The notes under the pieces were generated by a model. The model had not been told where the DNA came from. It made no database searches and was given only the letters and a program-made list of their open reading frames with translations. From Lachnospiraceae bacterium (GTDB lineage Bacteria > Bacillota > Clostridia > Lachnospirales > Lachnospiraceae), in the NCBI GenBank assembly GCA_017889125.1, contig JAGHER010000109.1, positions 1 through 48,226 on the forward strand: DNA of 48,226 bases, written 5' to 3'. Shown here piece after piece: positions 22,530 through 30,116 of the stretch. Each line of letters starts with the position of its first letter. Positions within the stretch are counted from its first letter, which is position 1. The translations under genes and the position numbers were made by a program.

Positions 22530-22640
22530 TTATAAGTATTCCAGCATCTTCCCAATTTCCTCATCTATGCAGACAGAACGTTTTGCAATCTCCTGTGGGG
22601 CGTATGCCTCCCCTGCATTTACACAGGAATACACCGAGAG
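22530..22640 (-). pseudogene. Possible C-terminal fragment of an unidentified protein
   Basis: On the minus strand the last 35 or so codons before a stop at 22530 read SCVNAGEAYAPQEIAKRSVCIDEEIGKMLEYL. This looks like a genuine protein C-terminus and lies outside both neighbouring genes. Upstream the frame runs into the GNAT gene as a shadow, and no start codon or ribosome site is seen. It may be what is left of a gene displaced when the AbiE pair was inserted. The family was not recognised. Confidence 0.3.
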
Positions 22641-22662
22641 AGGGCTGCAAAGCACAAAACGG

Positions 22663-23649
22663 TTAACAATAATTGTGGTAAGACAGGGTTTTGGTAATCC
22701 GAAACCCTGTCTTTTTGTATAAAGACAGGGCCGCAGTGTTTTCGGAGGATACCTGAAGGATGACCTGAGTATCCTCGGGCAGACTGGCCAGCACGGCGTG
22801 AAGGAGGCTTCGGCCCAGGCCATATCCACGATAATCCGGGATAATTTCCAGATGGTAGAGGTAGAACCGGCCGCCGCCGTAGGGGAGAAGGCGGCAGGTG
22901 CCTGCGCAGCGGGGACGGTTAGCGAGAGGTTTTGGCTGCCGGGAAGGTGGTTGGGGCAGGCTTGCGGGAGGCATTTGACCTGGTGCCTGTGTCGGGGCTG
23001 ATGCCTGTACCGGAGCTGCTGCTTGTGCTGTTCCTGCGGGTTTTCTGGCGGCGGGGGAGAGGAAGGCCAGATAAAGCCAGCTTTCCATGCCCTGGTCAAA
23101 GAAGCGGCGGCGGATGAGGCGGAGGGGGCGTGCCGTGCCTGTGCTGGAACCGGTCAAATCCAAATCCTTTATGCAGGCTTCCATTTGATGTTCCGAATAC
23201 CACAGCTCCAGACCCATGGCCTCTAATGCTGCCTGCCCCTGGGGACTTTGCCCGTCAGAGAGAAAGACCAGTTCCGGCTCCTGGCCGGAGGCCTCTCCTT
23301 TCGTTTCGGCCAGCTGGAGGGCCTTCTGGTAAAGCTGGGTAAAAAGCCCCTGCCTCCGGCAGTCCGGGCGGGTGAAGGCATAGCACTCCCACAGGTCAGG
23401 GCCTGCAGGACAGAGAATCAGGCAGGCGGCAGGTGTTTCGCAGGAGTTTGAGATTTCACCGGAGCCTTCGGCTGAGGCAGAAATGGAGGGCGCGCTGGAA
23501 ATGGAGGGGCCGCCGGAAATCCACAGATGATACCGCCCATCCTCCGGCAGAGACAGGGAGATGGGCTCTGCCTGGCGGCAGGCATGAATTAACGCTTCTA
23601 ACAGTTCTTTAAGCCTTGGGGTAAGGCCTTCTTCACAGTGAATAACCAT
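22663..23649 (-). CDS. Tandem GNAT-domain acetyltransferase-like protein
   Basis: 328-aa protein with two GNAT-like modules. The first half contains YAFTRPDCRRQGLFTQLY, an R-x-x-G-x acetyl-CoA loop. The C-terminal module contains YHLEIIPDYRGYGLGRSLLH, the classical RxxGxG loop, then SSENTAALSLYKKTGF. Between them lies a low-complexity Pro/Ala/Gln-rich linker of about 50 residues (SPAARKPAGTAQAAAPVQAS...), unusual for this family. The acetylated substrate is unknown. The gene is transcribed away from lrgAB, with a possible minus-strand TATACT near 23705. A long perfect inverted repeat lies in its last codons. Confidence 0.85.
   Translation of the reverse strand: MVIHCEEGLTPRLKELLEALIHACRQAEPISLSLPEDGRYHLWISGGPSISSAPSISASAEGSGEISNSCETPAACLILCPAGPDLWECYAFTRPDCRRQGLFTQLYQKALQLAETKGEASGQEPELVFLSDGQSPQGQAALEAMGLELWYSEHQMEACIKDLDLTGSSTGTARPLRLIRRRFFDQGMESWLYLAFLSPAARKPAGTAQAAAPVQASAPTQAPGQMPPASLPQPPSRQPKPLANRPRCAGTCRLLPYGGGRFYLYHLEIIPDYRGYGLGRSLLHAVLASLPEDTQVILQVSSENTAALSLYKKTGFRITKTLSYHNYC
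22680..22713 (+). repeat. 12-bp perfect inverted repeat within the GNAT 3' end
   Basis: AAGACAGGGTTT (22680-22691) and AAACCCTGTCTT (22702-22713), 10-nt loop. On the plus strand TTTTTG follows directly, giving a terminator-like shape facing the minus-strand gene. A third AAGACAGGG lies at about 22724. Confidence 0.8.
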
Positions 23650-23754
23650 GGATGAAAATAGTCCTTTCTGTTTCTGTCTAATATTTTCTGATCCGTATGG
23701 TAAGTATAGTAAATAAAAATGGGAAAAACAAGGAAAATTTATCGCAATTCTTCC

Positions 23755-23784
23755 TTGCCGGGAAACCGCAGGCGGTGGTAGAAT
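23755..23784 (+). promoter_or_regulatory. Candidate promoter for lrgAB
   Basis: TTGCCG (23755-23760), an 18-nt spacer and TAGAAT (23779-23784) with an upstream TGG (extended -10). It lies about 70 nt before the lrgA ATG. Confidence 0.6.
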
Positions 23785-23853
23785 AAGCAGTGAATTTTAC
23801 TTCCGGGCTTTCTGCGGCAAAGCGCGGAATCCAGAGAAAGGAGAGAGGGAAAG

Positions 23854-24231
23854 ATGAAAATCGCAAAGGAGTTGAGCCTGATTCTGGGGATTTCCATGAT
23901 TGGCGAGATGCTAAACCAGGTGCTTCCCCTTCCGGTTCCCGCCGGAGTGTACGGGCTTTTTCTTATGCTGCTTCTGCTTTGCTCCGGCATAATCAAGCTG
24001 GAGGATGTGGAAGGGACGGGAAATTTCCTCCTTGACAATATGACGCCTATGTTCATTCCGGCCGGTGTGGGAATTATCCGCTACATGGACCAGGTGATGC
24101 AGGTAGGCATTCCCTATCTGGTGATTAACGTACTTTCCACAGCGGCAGTATTCGTGGTCACCGGGAAGGTGGCCCAGTATGTCATGGTGCGTACCCAGAA
24201 GAATGAGGACAAGGAGGGAGAGAAGGCATGA
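23854..24231 (+). CDS. lrgA: CidA/LrgA-family holin-like membrane protein
   Basis: Small membrane protein (125 aa) with about four hydrophobic segments. The family-like region is PVPAGVYGLFLMLLLL, followed by NMTPMFIPAGVGII. LrgA/CidA proteins influence murein hydrolase activity and, in Bacillus, pyruvate transport (PftAB). ATG 23854 has AAAGGAGAGAGGG upstream. It overlaps lrgB by 4 nt (ATGA), the normal arrangement of the pair. No LytSR regulator lies next to it, unlike in staphylococci. Confidence 0.93.
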   Translation: MKIAKELSLILGISMIGEMLNQVLPLPVPAGVYGLFLMLLLLCSGIIKLEDVEGTGNFLLDNMTPMFIPAGVGIIRYMDQVMQVGIPYLVINVLSTAAVFVVTGKVAQYVMVRTQKNEDKEGEKA

Positions 24232-24920
24232 AGGAGATCCTGGAAAACAGTATATATTTTGGCTTTTTTGTTACAATAGGAGCATATCTGGCAGGGCTTT
24301 TCATCAAAAAGAAGTTAAAGCTTGCCATCTTTAATCCCCTGATGCTTGCCATCTTTTTGGTGATGGGAATTCTTGCGGCAACAGGGGTGGATTATGAAGC
24401 CTACGAAAAAGGCGGGCAGTTTGTCAGCGGCCTGCTTACTCCGGCCACCGTCTGCCTGGCCATTCCCCTTTACAAGCAGCTGCATCTGCTGCGGAAACAC
24501 GGACTGGCGGTGGCTGTGGGCATTACCTCCGGGGTAGTGACCAGCGCGGTCTGCATATTCCTTTTGTGCAAGGTCTTTGGGCTGGGCCATCAGCATTACG
24601 TGACCCTGCTGCCCAAGTCCATCACCACCGCCATCGGTATGGGCGTCAGTGAGGAGGCCGGAGGCATTGTGACCCTGACGGTAATGTCCATTGTGATAAC
24701 GGGAATTGTGGGAAATATGTGCGCCGAGGTGTTCTGCAAGCTGGCGCGGATCACCCATCCGGTGGCAAAAGGCCTGGCCATCGGCACCAGTGCCCATGCC
24801 CTGGGAACGGCAAAGGCCCTGGAGTTAGGAGAAGTGGAGGGGGCCATGAGCAGCCTTTCTATAGCTGTGGCGGGGCTGATGACGGTAATTGTGGTTCCCT
24901 TGGTGTCTGGATTGATATGA
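24228..24920 (+). CDS. lrgB: LrgB-family membrane protein
   Basis: Partner of the LrgA protein, 230 aa with six or so hydrophobic segments. Family motifs include NPLMLAIFLVMGIL, LLPKSITTAIGMGVSEEAGG and KGLAIGTSAHALGTAKALE. The pair forms a membrane complex with roles proposed in autolysis control and in pyruvate or glycolate export/import. The gene is coupled to lrgA by an ATGA overlap. The next gene (pepF) starts about 107 nt downstream without an evident terminator, so read-through is possible. Confidence 0.94.
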   Translation: MKEILENSIYFGFFVTIGAYLAGLFIKKKLKLAIFNPLMLAIFLVMGILAATGVDYEAYEKGGQFVSGLLTPATVCLAIPLYKQLHLLRKHGLAVAVGITSGVVTSAVCIFLLCKVFGLGHQHYVTLLPKSITTAIGMGVSEEAGGIVTLTVMSIVITGIVGNMCAEVFCKLARITHPVAKGLAIGTSAHALGTAKALELGEVEGAMSSLSIAVAGLMTVIVVPLVSGLI

Positions 24921-25027
24921 TGCCGGAGGCAGAAGGTATTTTACCCTTGGCATTTTGATGCAAGGAAAGCTTAGGGCAAGGAGAGCCGGATGTAAGGAAT
25001 GGCTTAATATAGGAAGGAGAGACGGAT

Positions 25028-26821
25028 TTGCGAAAACGAAATGAGATTCCCGCCGCCGACACCTGGCGGCTGGAGGATATGGTAGAGAGTGATGAAAAAT
25101 GGGAGGAGCTGTTTTCCCAGGCAAAGGAGGAGGTGGCCGGATACCGGAAGCGGAAGGGCCAGGCTGGAGTTTCAGCTGATGCCCTCTATGACTGCCTGGT
25201 ATTTGACGAGGAGATCTCCCGGAAAATTGAGCTGCTGTATGTCTACGCCCGGATGCGCTCCGACCAGGACACGGGGAATCAGAAGTATCAGGAAATGTTT
25301 GGCCGGGCGGAGTCTCTCTCCTGTGAGGCAGCCAGAGAGGGCTCCTTCCTGGTGCCGGAGATCCTGGAGATTCCTGCAAAGAAGCTGGCAGAATACATGA
25401 AGGCGGAAAATGGCATCGGCCATTATAAGCGGGTGCTGGAGCAGCTCTTGGCAAAGAAGCCCCACACCTTAAGCGCCTCAGAGGAGGAGCTTTTAGCGGG
25501 TGCCGCTGAGGCCACCCAGGGGGCGTCGCGGATTTTCAACTTGTTTAATAATGCCGATATCCAGTTCCCCTCCATCCGGGACGGAGAGGGCGATACGGTG
25601 ACTATCACCCATGGGAATTTTATTGCCCTGATGGAAAGCCGGGACAGACGGGTGCGGGAGAATGCCTTCCGGGGCCTTTACAGCGTGTACCGTCAGTACC
25701 GGAACACGGTGGCGGCCATCTACAGCGCCCAGGTAAAGCAGGCGGTCTTCTACGCCAGAGCCAGAAATTACGCCTCCAGCCGGGCACATTCCCTGGCGGA
25801 AAATGAGGTGCCGGAGTCCGTTTACGATAACCTGGTGGAGACTGTGCGCAGCCGTCTTCCCCTTCTGCACCGGTATGTGGAGCTGAGGAAAAAGGCCCTG
25901 GGGCTTTCGGAGATTCACATGTATGACCTGTATGCGCCCATGGTAGAAGGTGTGCACTGCTCCTATTCCTTTGAAGAGGCAAAGGAGATGGTAAAAGAAG
26001 GCCTTGCCCCTCTTGGGGAGGAGTATCGGGACCTTCTGGAGGAGGGCTTTGCCAACCGCTGGATCGATGTTTATGAAAATGAGGGCAAGCGCAGCGGCGC
26101 TTATTCCTGGGGGGTTTACGGCACACATCCCTACGTGCTTTTAAATTTCAACGGCACCCTGGATCACGTGTTCACCCTGGCCCATGAGATGGGTCACGCC
26201 ATCCATTCCAGCTGTTCTGACCGGGGCCAGTCCTACACCTACGCCGGTTACAAGATTTTTGTGGCCGAGGTGGCTTCCACCTGCAATGAGGCCCTGCTGA
26301 TCCGCCATCTGATGGAGAAGAGCAAGGATCCCCAGGAGAAGCGGTATCTGATTAACCATTTCCTGGAAAGCTTCCGGGCCACACTTTTCCGTCAGACCAT
26401 GTTTGCGGAATTTGAGGCCATGGCCCACCGGAAAGCCGAGGCAGGAGAGACGCTGACGGCCATGGGGCTTTGCCAGATGTACCATCAGCTGAATGCAGAT
26501 TATTTTGGCCCTGCCATGGAGGTGGATGAGGAGATCGATTATGAATGGGAGAGGATTCCCCATTTCTATACGCCCTTCTATGTGTACCAGTATGCCACTG
26601 GCTTTTCTGCGGCAGTGGCCATTGCTGACCGGATTCTTAAGGGCGAACCCGGAGCTCTGGAGGGCTACCGCCGTTTCTTAGGAAGCGGCTGCACCATGCC
26701 GCCCATTGAACTGCTGAAACTGGCAGGGGTAGATATGGCCTCTCCGGAGCCGGTAAAAGCAGCGTTAGCTGTGTTTGAAAATCTTCTGGATGAATTTGAA
26801 CGCCTTTCTGAAACAGTATAA
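25028..26821 (+). CDS. pepF: Oligoendopeptidase F (M3B zinc metallopeptidase)
   Basis: Cytoplasmic zinc endopeptidase that degrades short peptides, 597 aa, the normal PepF length. The zinc motif is HEMGHAIH with HEXXH at residues 386-390. The M3 C-terminal region (YQYATGFSAAVAIADRIL) is present. The start codon appears to be TTG at 25028: AAGGAGA (25014-25020) lies 7 nt before it, and the first in-frame ATG (25079) would remove the conserved N-terminal PAADTWRLEDM. The nearby ATG at 25041 is out of frame. The gene follows lrgB without a clear promoter. Confidence 0.95.
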   Translation: MRKRNEIPAADTWRLEDMVESDEKWEELFSQAKEEVAGYRKRKGQAGVSADALYDCLVFDEEISRKIELLYVYARMRSDQDTGNQKYQEMFGRAESLSCEAAREGSFLVPEILEIPAKKLAEYMKAENGIGHYKRVLEQLLAKKPHTLSASEEELLAGAAEATQGASRIFNLFNNADIQFPSIRDGEGDTVTITHGNFIALMESRDRRVRENAFRGLYSVYRQYRNTVAAIYSAQVKQAVFYARARNYASSRAHSLAENEVPESVYDNLVETVRSRLPLLHRYVELRKKALGLSEIHMYDLYAPMVEGVHCSYSFEEAKEMVKEGLAPLGEEYRDLLEEGFANRWIDVYENEGKRSGAYSWGVYGTHPYVLLNFNGTLDHVFTLAHEMGHAIHSSCSDRGQSYTYAGYKIFVAEVASTCNEALLIRHLMEKSKDPQEKRYLINHFLESFRATLFRQTMFAEFEAMAHRKAEAGETLTAMGLCQMYHQLNADYFGPAMEVDEEIDYEWERIPHFYTPFYVYQYATGFSAAVAIADRILKGEPGALEGYRRFLGSGCTMPPIELLKLAGVDMASPEPVKAALAVFENLLDEFERLSETV

Positions 26822-26920
26822 AAAAGGAAATAATCGGTAAATTTCACGGAAAAATCTGCTGAAATCAGGAAGAAGACCGGGGGAAAATTGTAAGGAATTA
26901 ACAGTATCGCTTTCCTGCGG

Positions 26921-26949
26921 TTGACAAAACAAAAATGGCGGACTATAAT
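26921..26949 (+). promoter_or_regulatory. Consensus sigma-A promoter for the DUF6465-like gene
   Basis: TTGACA (26921-26926), exactly 17 nt, TATAAT (26944-26949). One of two perfect-consensus promoters in the window. The leader to the ATG is about 90 nt. Confidence 0.9.
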
Positions 26950-27046
26950 TCCAGAGGATACGAAATACGGCATTTTACATCAGTGGATTTACAATATGAC
27001 AGCAAAGAAAAATGCAGATAGTTCATTTATGAGGAGGAACAGTATT

Positions 27047-27451
27047 ATGCCCAGAAAGAGCACTACAGCAAAGACTACCGCTAAGACTACCGCAGCAAAG
27101 ACTGCTGCAGCTGCAGCGGTAAAGGAAACCGTAAAGCCGGTTGAAGCCGCAGAAGTAAAGGAGACCGTAAAGGCAGCTGAGACTGCAGCAAAGGCTCCCG
27201 CAGCTGAGACCAAGAAGGCTCCGGCCAAGAAGGCCGCCGTTAAGGCAGAGCCCACCACCTCCGTATTCTTCGAGTACGACGGCGTGCAGATCGTGGCAAA
27301 GGATCTTTTAGCCAAGGCCATGAAGGCATTCCAGGAAGCACACAAGGATGTGGAGATGAAGGACGTGCAGCTGTACGTAAACGGAAACGAAGGCTTCGCT
27401 TACATCGTTGTGAACGGGACCGAGTATCCGGAGGATAAGATCGCATTATAA
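27047..27451 (+). CDS. Lys/Ala-rich DUF6465-like protein
   Basis: 134-aa protein in two parts. Residues 1-70 are low-complexity Lys/Ala/Thr/Val/Glu (MPRKSTTAKTTAKTTAAKTA...), resembling histone H1-like or PhaF-like DNA-binding tails. Residues 70-134 form a compact domain (TTSVFFEYDGVQIVAKDLLAKAMKAFQ...LYVNGNEGFAYIVVNG). From memory it resembles DUF6465, a family of Clostridia with no known function. The track start at 26921 falls on the promoter itself. I chose ATG 27047, with GAGGAGG just upstream. The consensus promoter and codon choice suggest high expression. A nucleoid or nucleic-acid-binding role is inference from the basic tail only. Confidence 0.85.
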   Translation: MPRKSTTAKTTAKTTAAKTAAAAAVKETVKPVEAAEVKETVKAAETAAKAPAAETKKAPAKKAAVKAEPTTSVFFEYDGVQIVAKDLLAKAMKAFQEAHKDVEMKDVQLYVNGNEGFAYIVVNGTEYPEDKIAL

Positions 27452-27642
27452 TTCAAGAGAGCTTGGCAAAAGGCCGCTGCTTTGGCTGCAGCCGGGAGAT
27501 CTGATGGGTTCAGAGGTTCCGGCGGGCAGCGGGCAGGGGCTTTTTTGTTATTTAAAAGCTGGGGAAGCCAGAGGAACGCTTTCCAACAAAGTGCCTGGCC
27601 GACCAGCTGATACAGAGATAAGAGAAGAAAAAGGAGAAGGAT

Positions 27643-29142
27643 ATGCGGGAGTTGCCGGAGCTTTTTTTGAAACGAATGGAAGAAATGCTGGGGGAGGAGT
27701 ACGGGGCATTTCTGGACAGCTTCAATCGCCCCAGAGTACAGGGACTGAGGATTAATGGACTAAAGGGAGAGACCGGGGAGATTCTGGCGCTGTGCAGGCG
27801 GTATTTTCATCTGGAGCAGGTGCCCTGGGCGGAAAATGGGTACTATTACGAGGCCCAGGACCGGCCGGGAAAGCATCCCCTCCATGAGGCGGGGGCGTAT
27901 TATATTCAGGAGCCCAGCGCCATGGCGGCGGCCTGCCTCTTAGCGCCGGAGCCGGGAGAGCGGGTTTTGGATCTGTGCGCCGCCCCCGGCGGGAAGAGCA
28001 CCCAGCTGGCGGCGATGATGAAGGGGCAGGGGATATTGGTGTCCAATGAGATCCATCCGGCCCGCTGCCGCATCCTTTCTCAGAATGTGGAGCGGATGGG
28101 CATCGCCAATGCCCTGGTCACCAATATGGACAGCGCGGGGCTGCGGCAGTATTTTCCGGAATATTTCCACCGGATCCTGGTGGATGCGCCCTGCTCCGGG
28201 GAAGGGATGTTCCGGAAGGATGAGGAGGCCTGCGGGGAGTGGAGCCCAGATAAGGTAGTTCTCTGCAGCAGCCGACAGCAGGAGATCCTGGATAATGCCG
28301 CCGCCATGCTGCAGCCGGGAGGACTGCTCCTCTACTCCACCTGCACCTTTGCGCCGGAGGAGGATGAGGGCACGGTGGAGCGGTTTTTGCAGGCGCATCC
28401 GGAATTTTGCGTGGAGAGGGCTGGCGGATATGCCGGGTTTTCTCCGGGACGGCCAGAGTGGGTGACGCCTGGGCCGGGAAGAGATTCCCTTAAGGATACT
28501 TACCGGATCTGGCCCCATAAGGTTGACGGAGAAGGGCACTACATGGCTTTGCTGCGGAAGGCCGGGGGCGAAGGCTCAGGGAGAAGCGGCGTGCCAGGCG
28601 AAGGCTTGGCAGGAGATGATGGGGCAGGCAAAGGTTTGGCAGGCGGCGTCAGGGGCAATGACCGCAGAGGAAAAAGCTTTCCCGCAGATAAGGCAGAGAA
28701 GGAAAGCTTTCTGGCCTTCTGCCGGGAAACCTTTAAGGACGCCGGGAAAAATGGAGAAGGGAATCTCCCCTGGGAGCGGGAAGAGGGACAGTACCTGCTT
28801 TTTGGCGAGCAGCTGTATTACGGCCCCTTAAACAGCGAGCAGCTGAAAAAAATCCGGGTCTTACGGCCCGGACTGCAGCTTGGAACATTTAAAAAGGGAC
28901 GTTTTGAACCCTCCCACGGGCTGGCCCTGTATCTGAAAAGAGAAGATGCCCTGCAGACTGCCGATTTCCCGGCAGACAGCAGCCAGATCATCAGCTACCT
29001 GCGGGGCGAGACCCTTCCTGCGCCGGAGGGAATGAAAAAGGGCTGGGTGTTAGTGACGGCAGAGGGACTCAGCCTGGGCTGGGCCAAGGCCGCAGGAGGG
29101 GTGCTTAAAAATCATTACCCCAAAGGCTTAAGGTGGTTTTAA
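27643..29142 (+). CDS. RsmF/NOL1-NOP2-Sun family 16S rRNA (cytosine-C5) methyltransferase
   Basis: SAM-dependent RNA m5C methyltransferase, 499 aa. The SAM motif is LDLCAAPGGKSTQ; the Pro-Cys motif is DAPCSGEGMF; the catalytic Cys lies in STCTFAPEE. An N-terminal RNA-binding region precedes the catalytic domain. The C-terminal domain (LLFGEQLYYGPL...VLRPGLQLGTFKKGRFEPSHGLALYL) matches RsmF/YebU-type PUA-like tails. A Gly-rich linker at about residues 305-350 carries a 30-nt duplication. ATG 27643 has AAAAAGGAGAAGG upstream. The gene converges with the pseudouridine synthase gene and the two stops overlap by 4 nt. Confidence 0.92.
   Translation: MRELPELFLKRMEEMLGEEYGAFLDSFNRPRVQGLRINGLKGETGEILALCRRYFHLEQVPWAENGYYYEAQDRPGKHPLHEAGAYYIQEPSAMAAACLLAPEPGERVLDLCAAPGGKSTQLAAMMKGQGILVSNEIHPARCRILSQNVERMGIANALVTNMDSAGLRQYFPEYFHRILVDAPCSGEGMFRKDEEACGEWSPDKVVLCSSRQQEILDNAAAMLQPGGLLLYSTCTFAPEEDEGTVERFLQAHPEFCVERAGGYAGFSPGRPEWVTPGPGRDSLKDTYRIWPHKVDGEGHYMALLRKAGGEGSGRSGVPGEGLAGDDGAGKGLAGGVRGNDRRGKSFPADKAEKESFLAFCRETFKDAGKNGEGNLPWEREEGQYLLFGEQLYYGPLNSEQLKKIRVLRPGLQLGTFKKGRFEPSHGLALYLKREDALQTADFPADSSQIISYLRGETLPAPEGMKKGWVLVTAEGLSLGWAKAAGGVLKNHYPKGLRWF
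28595..28643 (+). repeat. 19-nt direct repeat, 30-nt period, in the methyltransferase linker
   Basis: Copies at 28595-28613 and 28625-28643 differ at two bases and encode related GEGLAG/GKGLAG units. The insert lies between the catalytic and C-terminal domains. Confidence 0.8.
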
Positions 29143-30116
29143 GGAAATGACATTCCTTCCGGCAGAATCCACTGCATATCCGGGGGCAGGGGCGCGGTGA
29201 AGGACAGCTCCTGCCCGGTGAGGGGATGGCGGAAGCAAAGGCGGAAGGAATGGAGGGCCTGACGATTCATGGCGGCTGGATTTTCCTCACACATGGCAGC
29301 TGGATTTTTCTTACCGGTGCCCAATAAAGAGTCCCGCCTGGCAAGGTGAGCAAAGTCCGGATTGTACAGAAAATCCCCATACAGGGGATGGCCAATATGG
29401 CTCATGTGCACCCGAATCTGGTGGGTGCGCCCGGTCTCCAGCTTAAGCTGCACCAGGCTGGCGTCTAGGTCAGGCCGGTAGAGAAGTCTCCGGCAGTGGG
29501 TGACAGCCATATCCCCCTCCTGGAAATCCACCTGCCGCTTGATGGCGGAGCCGGGGACGCGGCCGATGGGGGCGTCAATCCGTAAGGCTTCCGGCACCAT
29601 ACCGGCAGCCGCCGCCAGATATTCCCGGTAGATTTCCCGCCGGGCTGCCATATCGGAGAGCATGCAGGCGCTTAAGCTGTGGCGTGCCAGAATCAGGAGC
29701 CCTGTGGTGTCCCGGTCCAGCCGGTTGATCACCCGAAAGACGAAGGGCTCCTTTTTCTCTGCAAAATACCAGGCGGCAGCATTGGCCAGGGTATTCTCAT
29801 GGTTCCCCTGCGAAGGATGGATGGGCATACCGGCAGGCTTATTGATGACCAGCAGATCCGCGTCTTCATAAACTACAGGAAAGGGCAGAGGCCGGGGAAG
29901 AATCTTTTCCGAGGATTCCTCCTCCTTAAGCTGAATCTCCAGGGTTTCCCCGGCTGAAAGGCGCCGGGGAGTGATGGCGGGAATGCCGTCCACCTGGATG
30001 CCGCCTTCCCGCAGCCGCACGATCATCCGCTGGGAGAAGCCGCGGTTTCGCAGAAAATCCCGGATGGTTGCACCTGCGTCTTCGGGGGCAATGGTAAAGG
30101 TAAGGCGGCGAATCAT
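29139..30116 (-). CDS. RluA-family pseudouridine synthase
   Basis: RNA pseudouridine synthase of 325 aa. An S4-like N-terminal domain (DFLRNRGFSQRMIVRLREGGIQVDG) is followed by the catalytic domain with NRLDRDTTGLL, whose second Asp (about residue 135) is catalytic. KLETGRTHQIRVHMSHIGHPLYGD completes the active site. The target, 23S rRNA or tRNA, cannot be told. A short duplication gives two NPAAM units near residues 275-290. The start overlaps the dinB stop by 4 nt (ATGA), so the two are cotranscribed on the minus strand. Confidence 0.93.
   Translation of the reverse strand: MIRRLTFTIAPEDAGATIRDFLRNRGFSQRMIVRLREGGIQVDGIPAITPRRLSAGETLEIQLKEEESSEKILPRPLPFPVVYEDADLLVINKPAGMPIHPSQGNHENTLANAAAWYFAEKKEPFVFRVINRLDRDTTGLLILARHSLSACMLSDMAARREIYREYLAAAAGMVPEALRIDAPIGRVPGSAIKRQVDFQEGDMAVTHCRRLLYRPDLDASLVQLKLETGRTHQIRVHMSHIGHPLYGDFLYNPDFAHLARRDSLLGTGKKNPAAMCEENPAAMNRQALHSFRLCFRHPLTGQELSFTAPLPPDMQWILPEGMSFP
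29268..29308 (-). repeat. 17-nt direct repeat, 24-nt period, inside the pseudouridine synthase gene
   Basis: Copies at 29268-29284 and 29292-29308 (one mismatch, core ctggatttt). In frame they encode KNPAAM-CEENPAAM, in a non-conserved loop. Confidence 0.8.

Noticed and set aside
22663-23099. Upper part of the 189-aa minus-strand ORF 22530..23099
   Set aside because: It is an alternative frame of the GNAT gene. Only its last 35 or so codons, outside that gene, look protein-like and were kept as a possible fragment.
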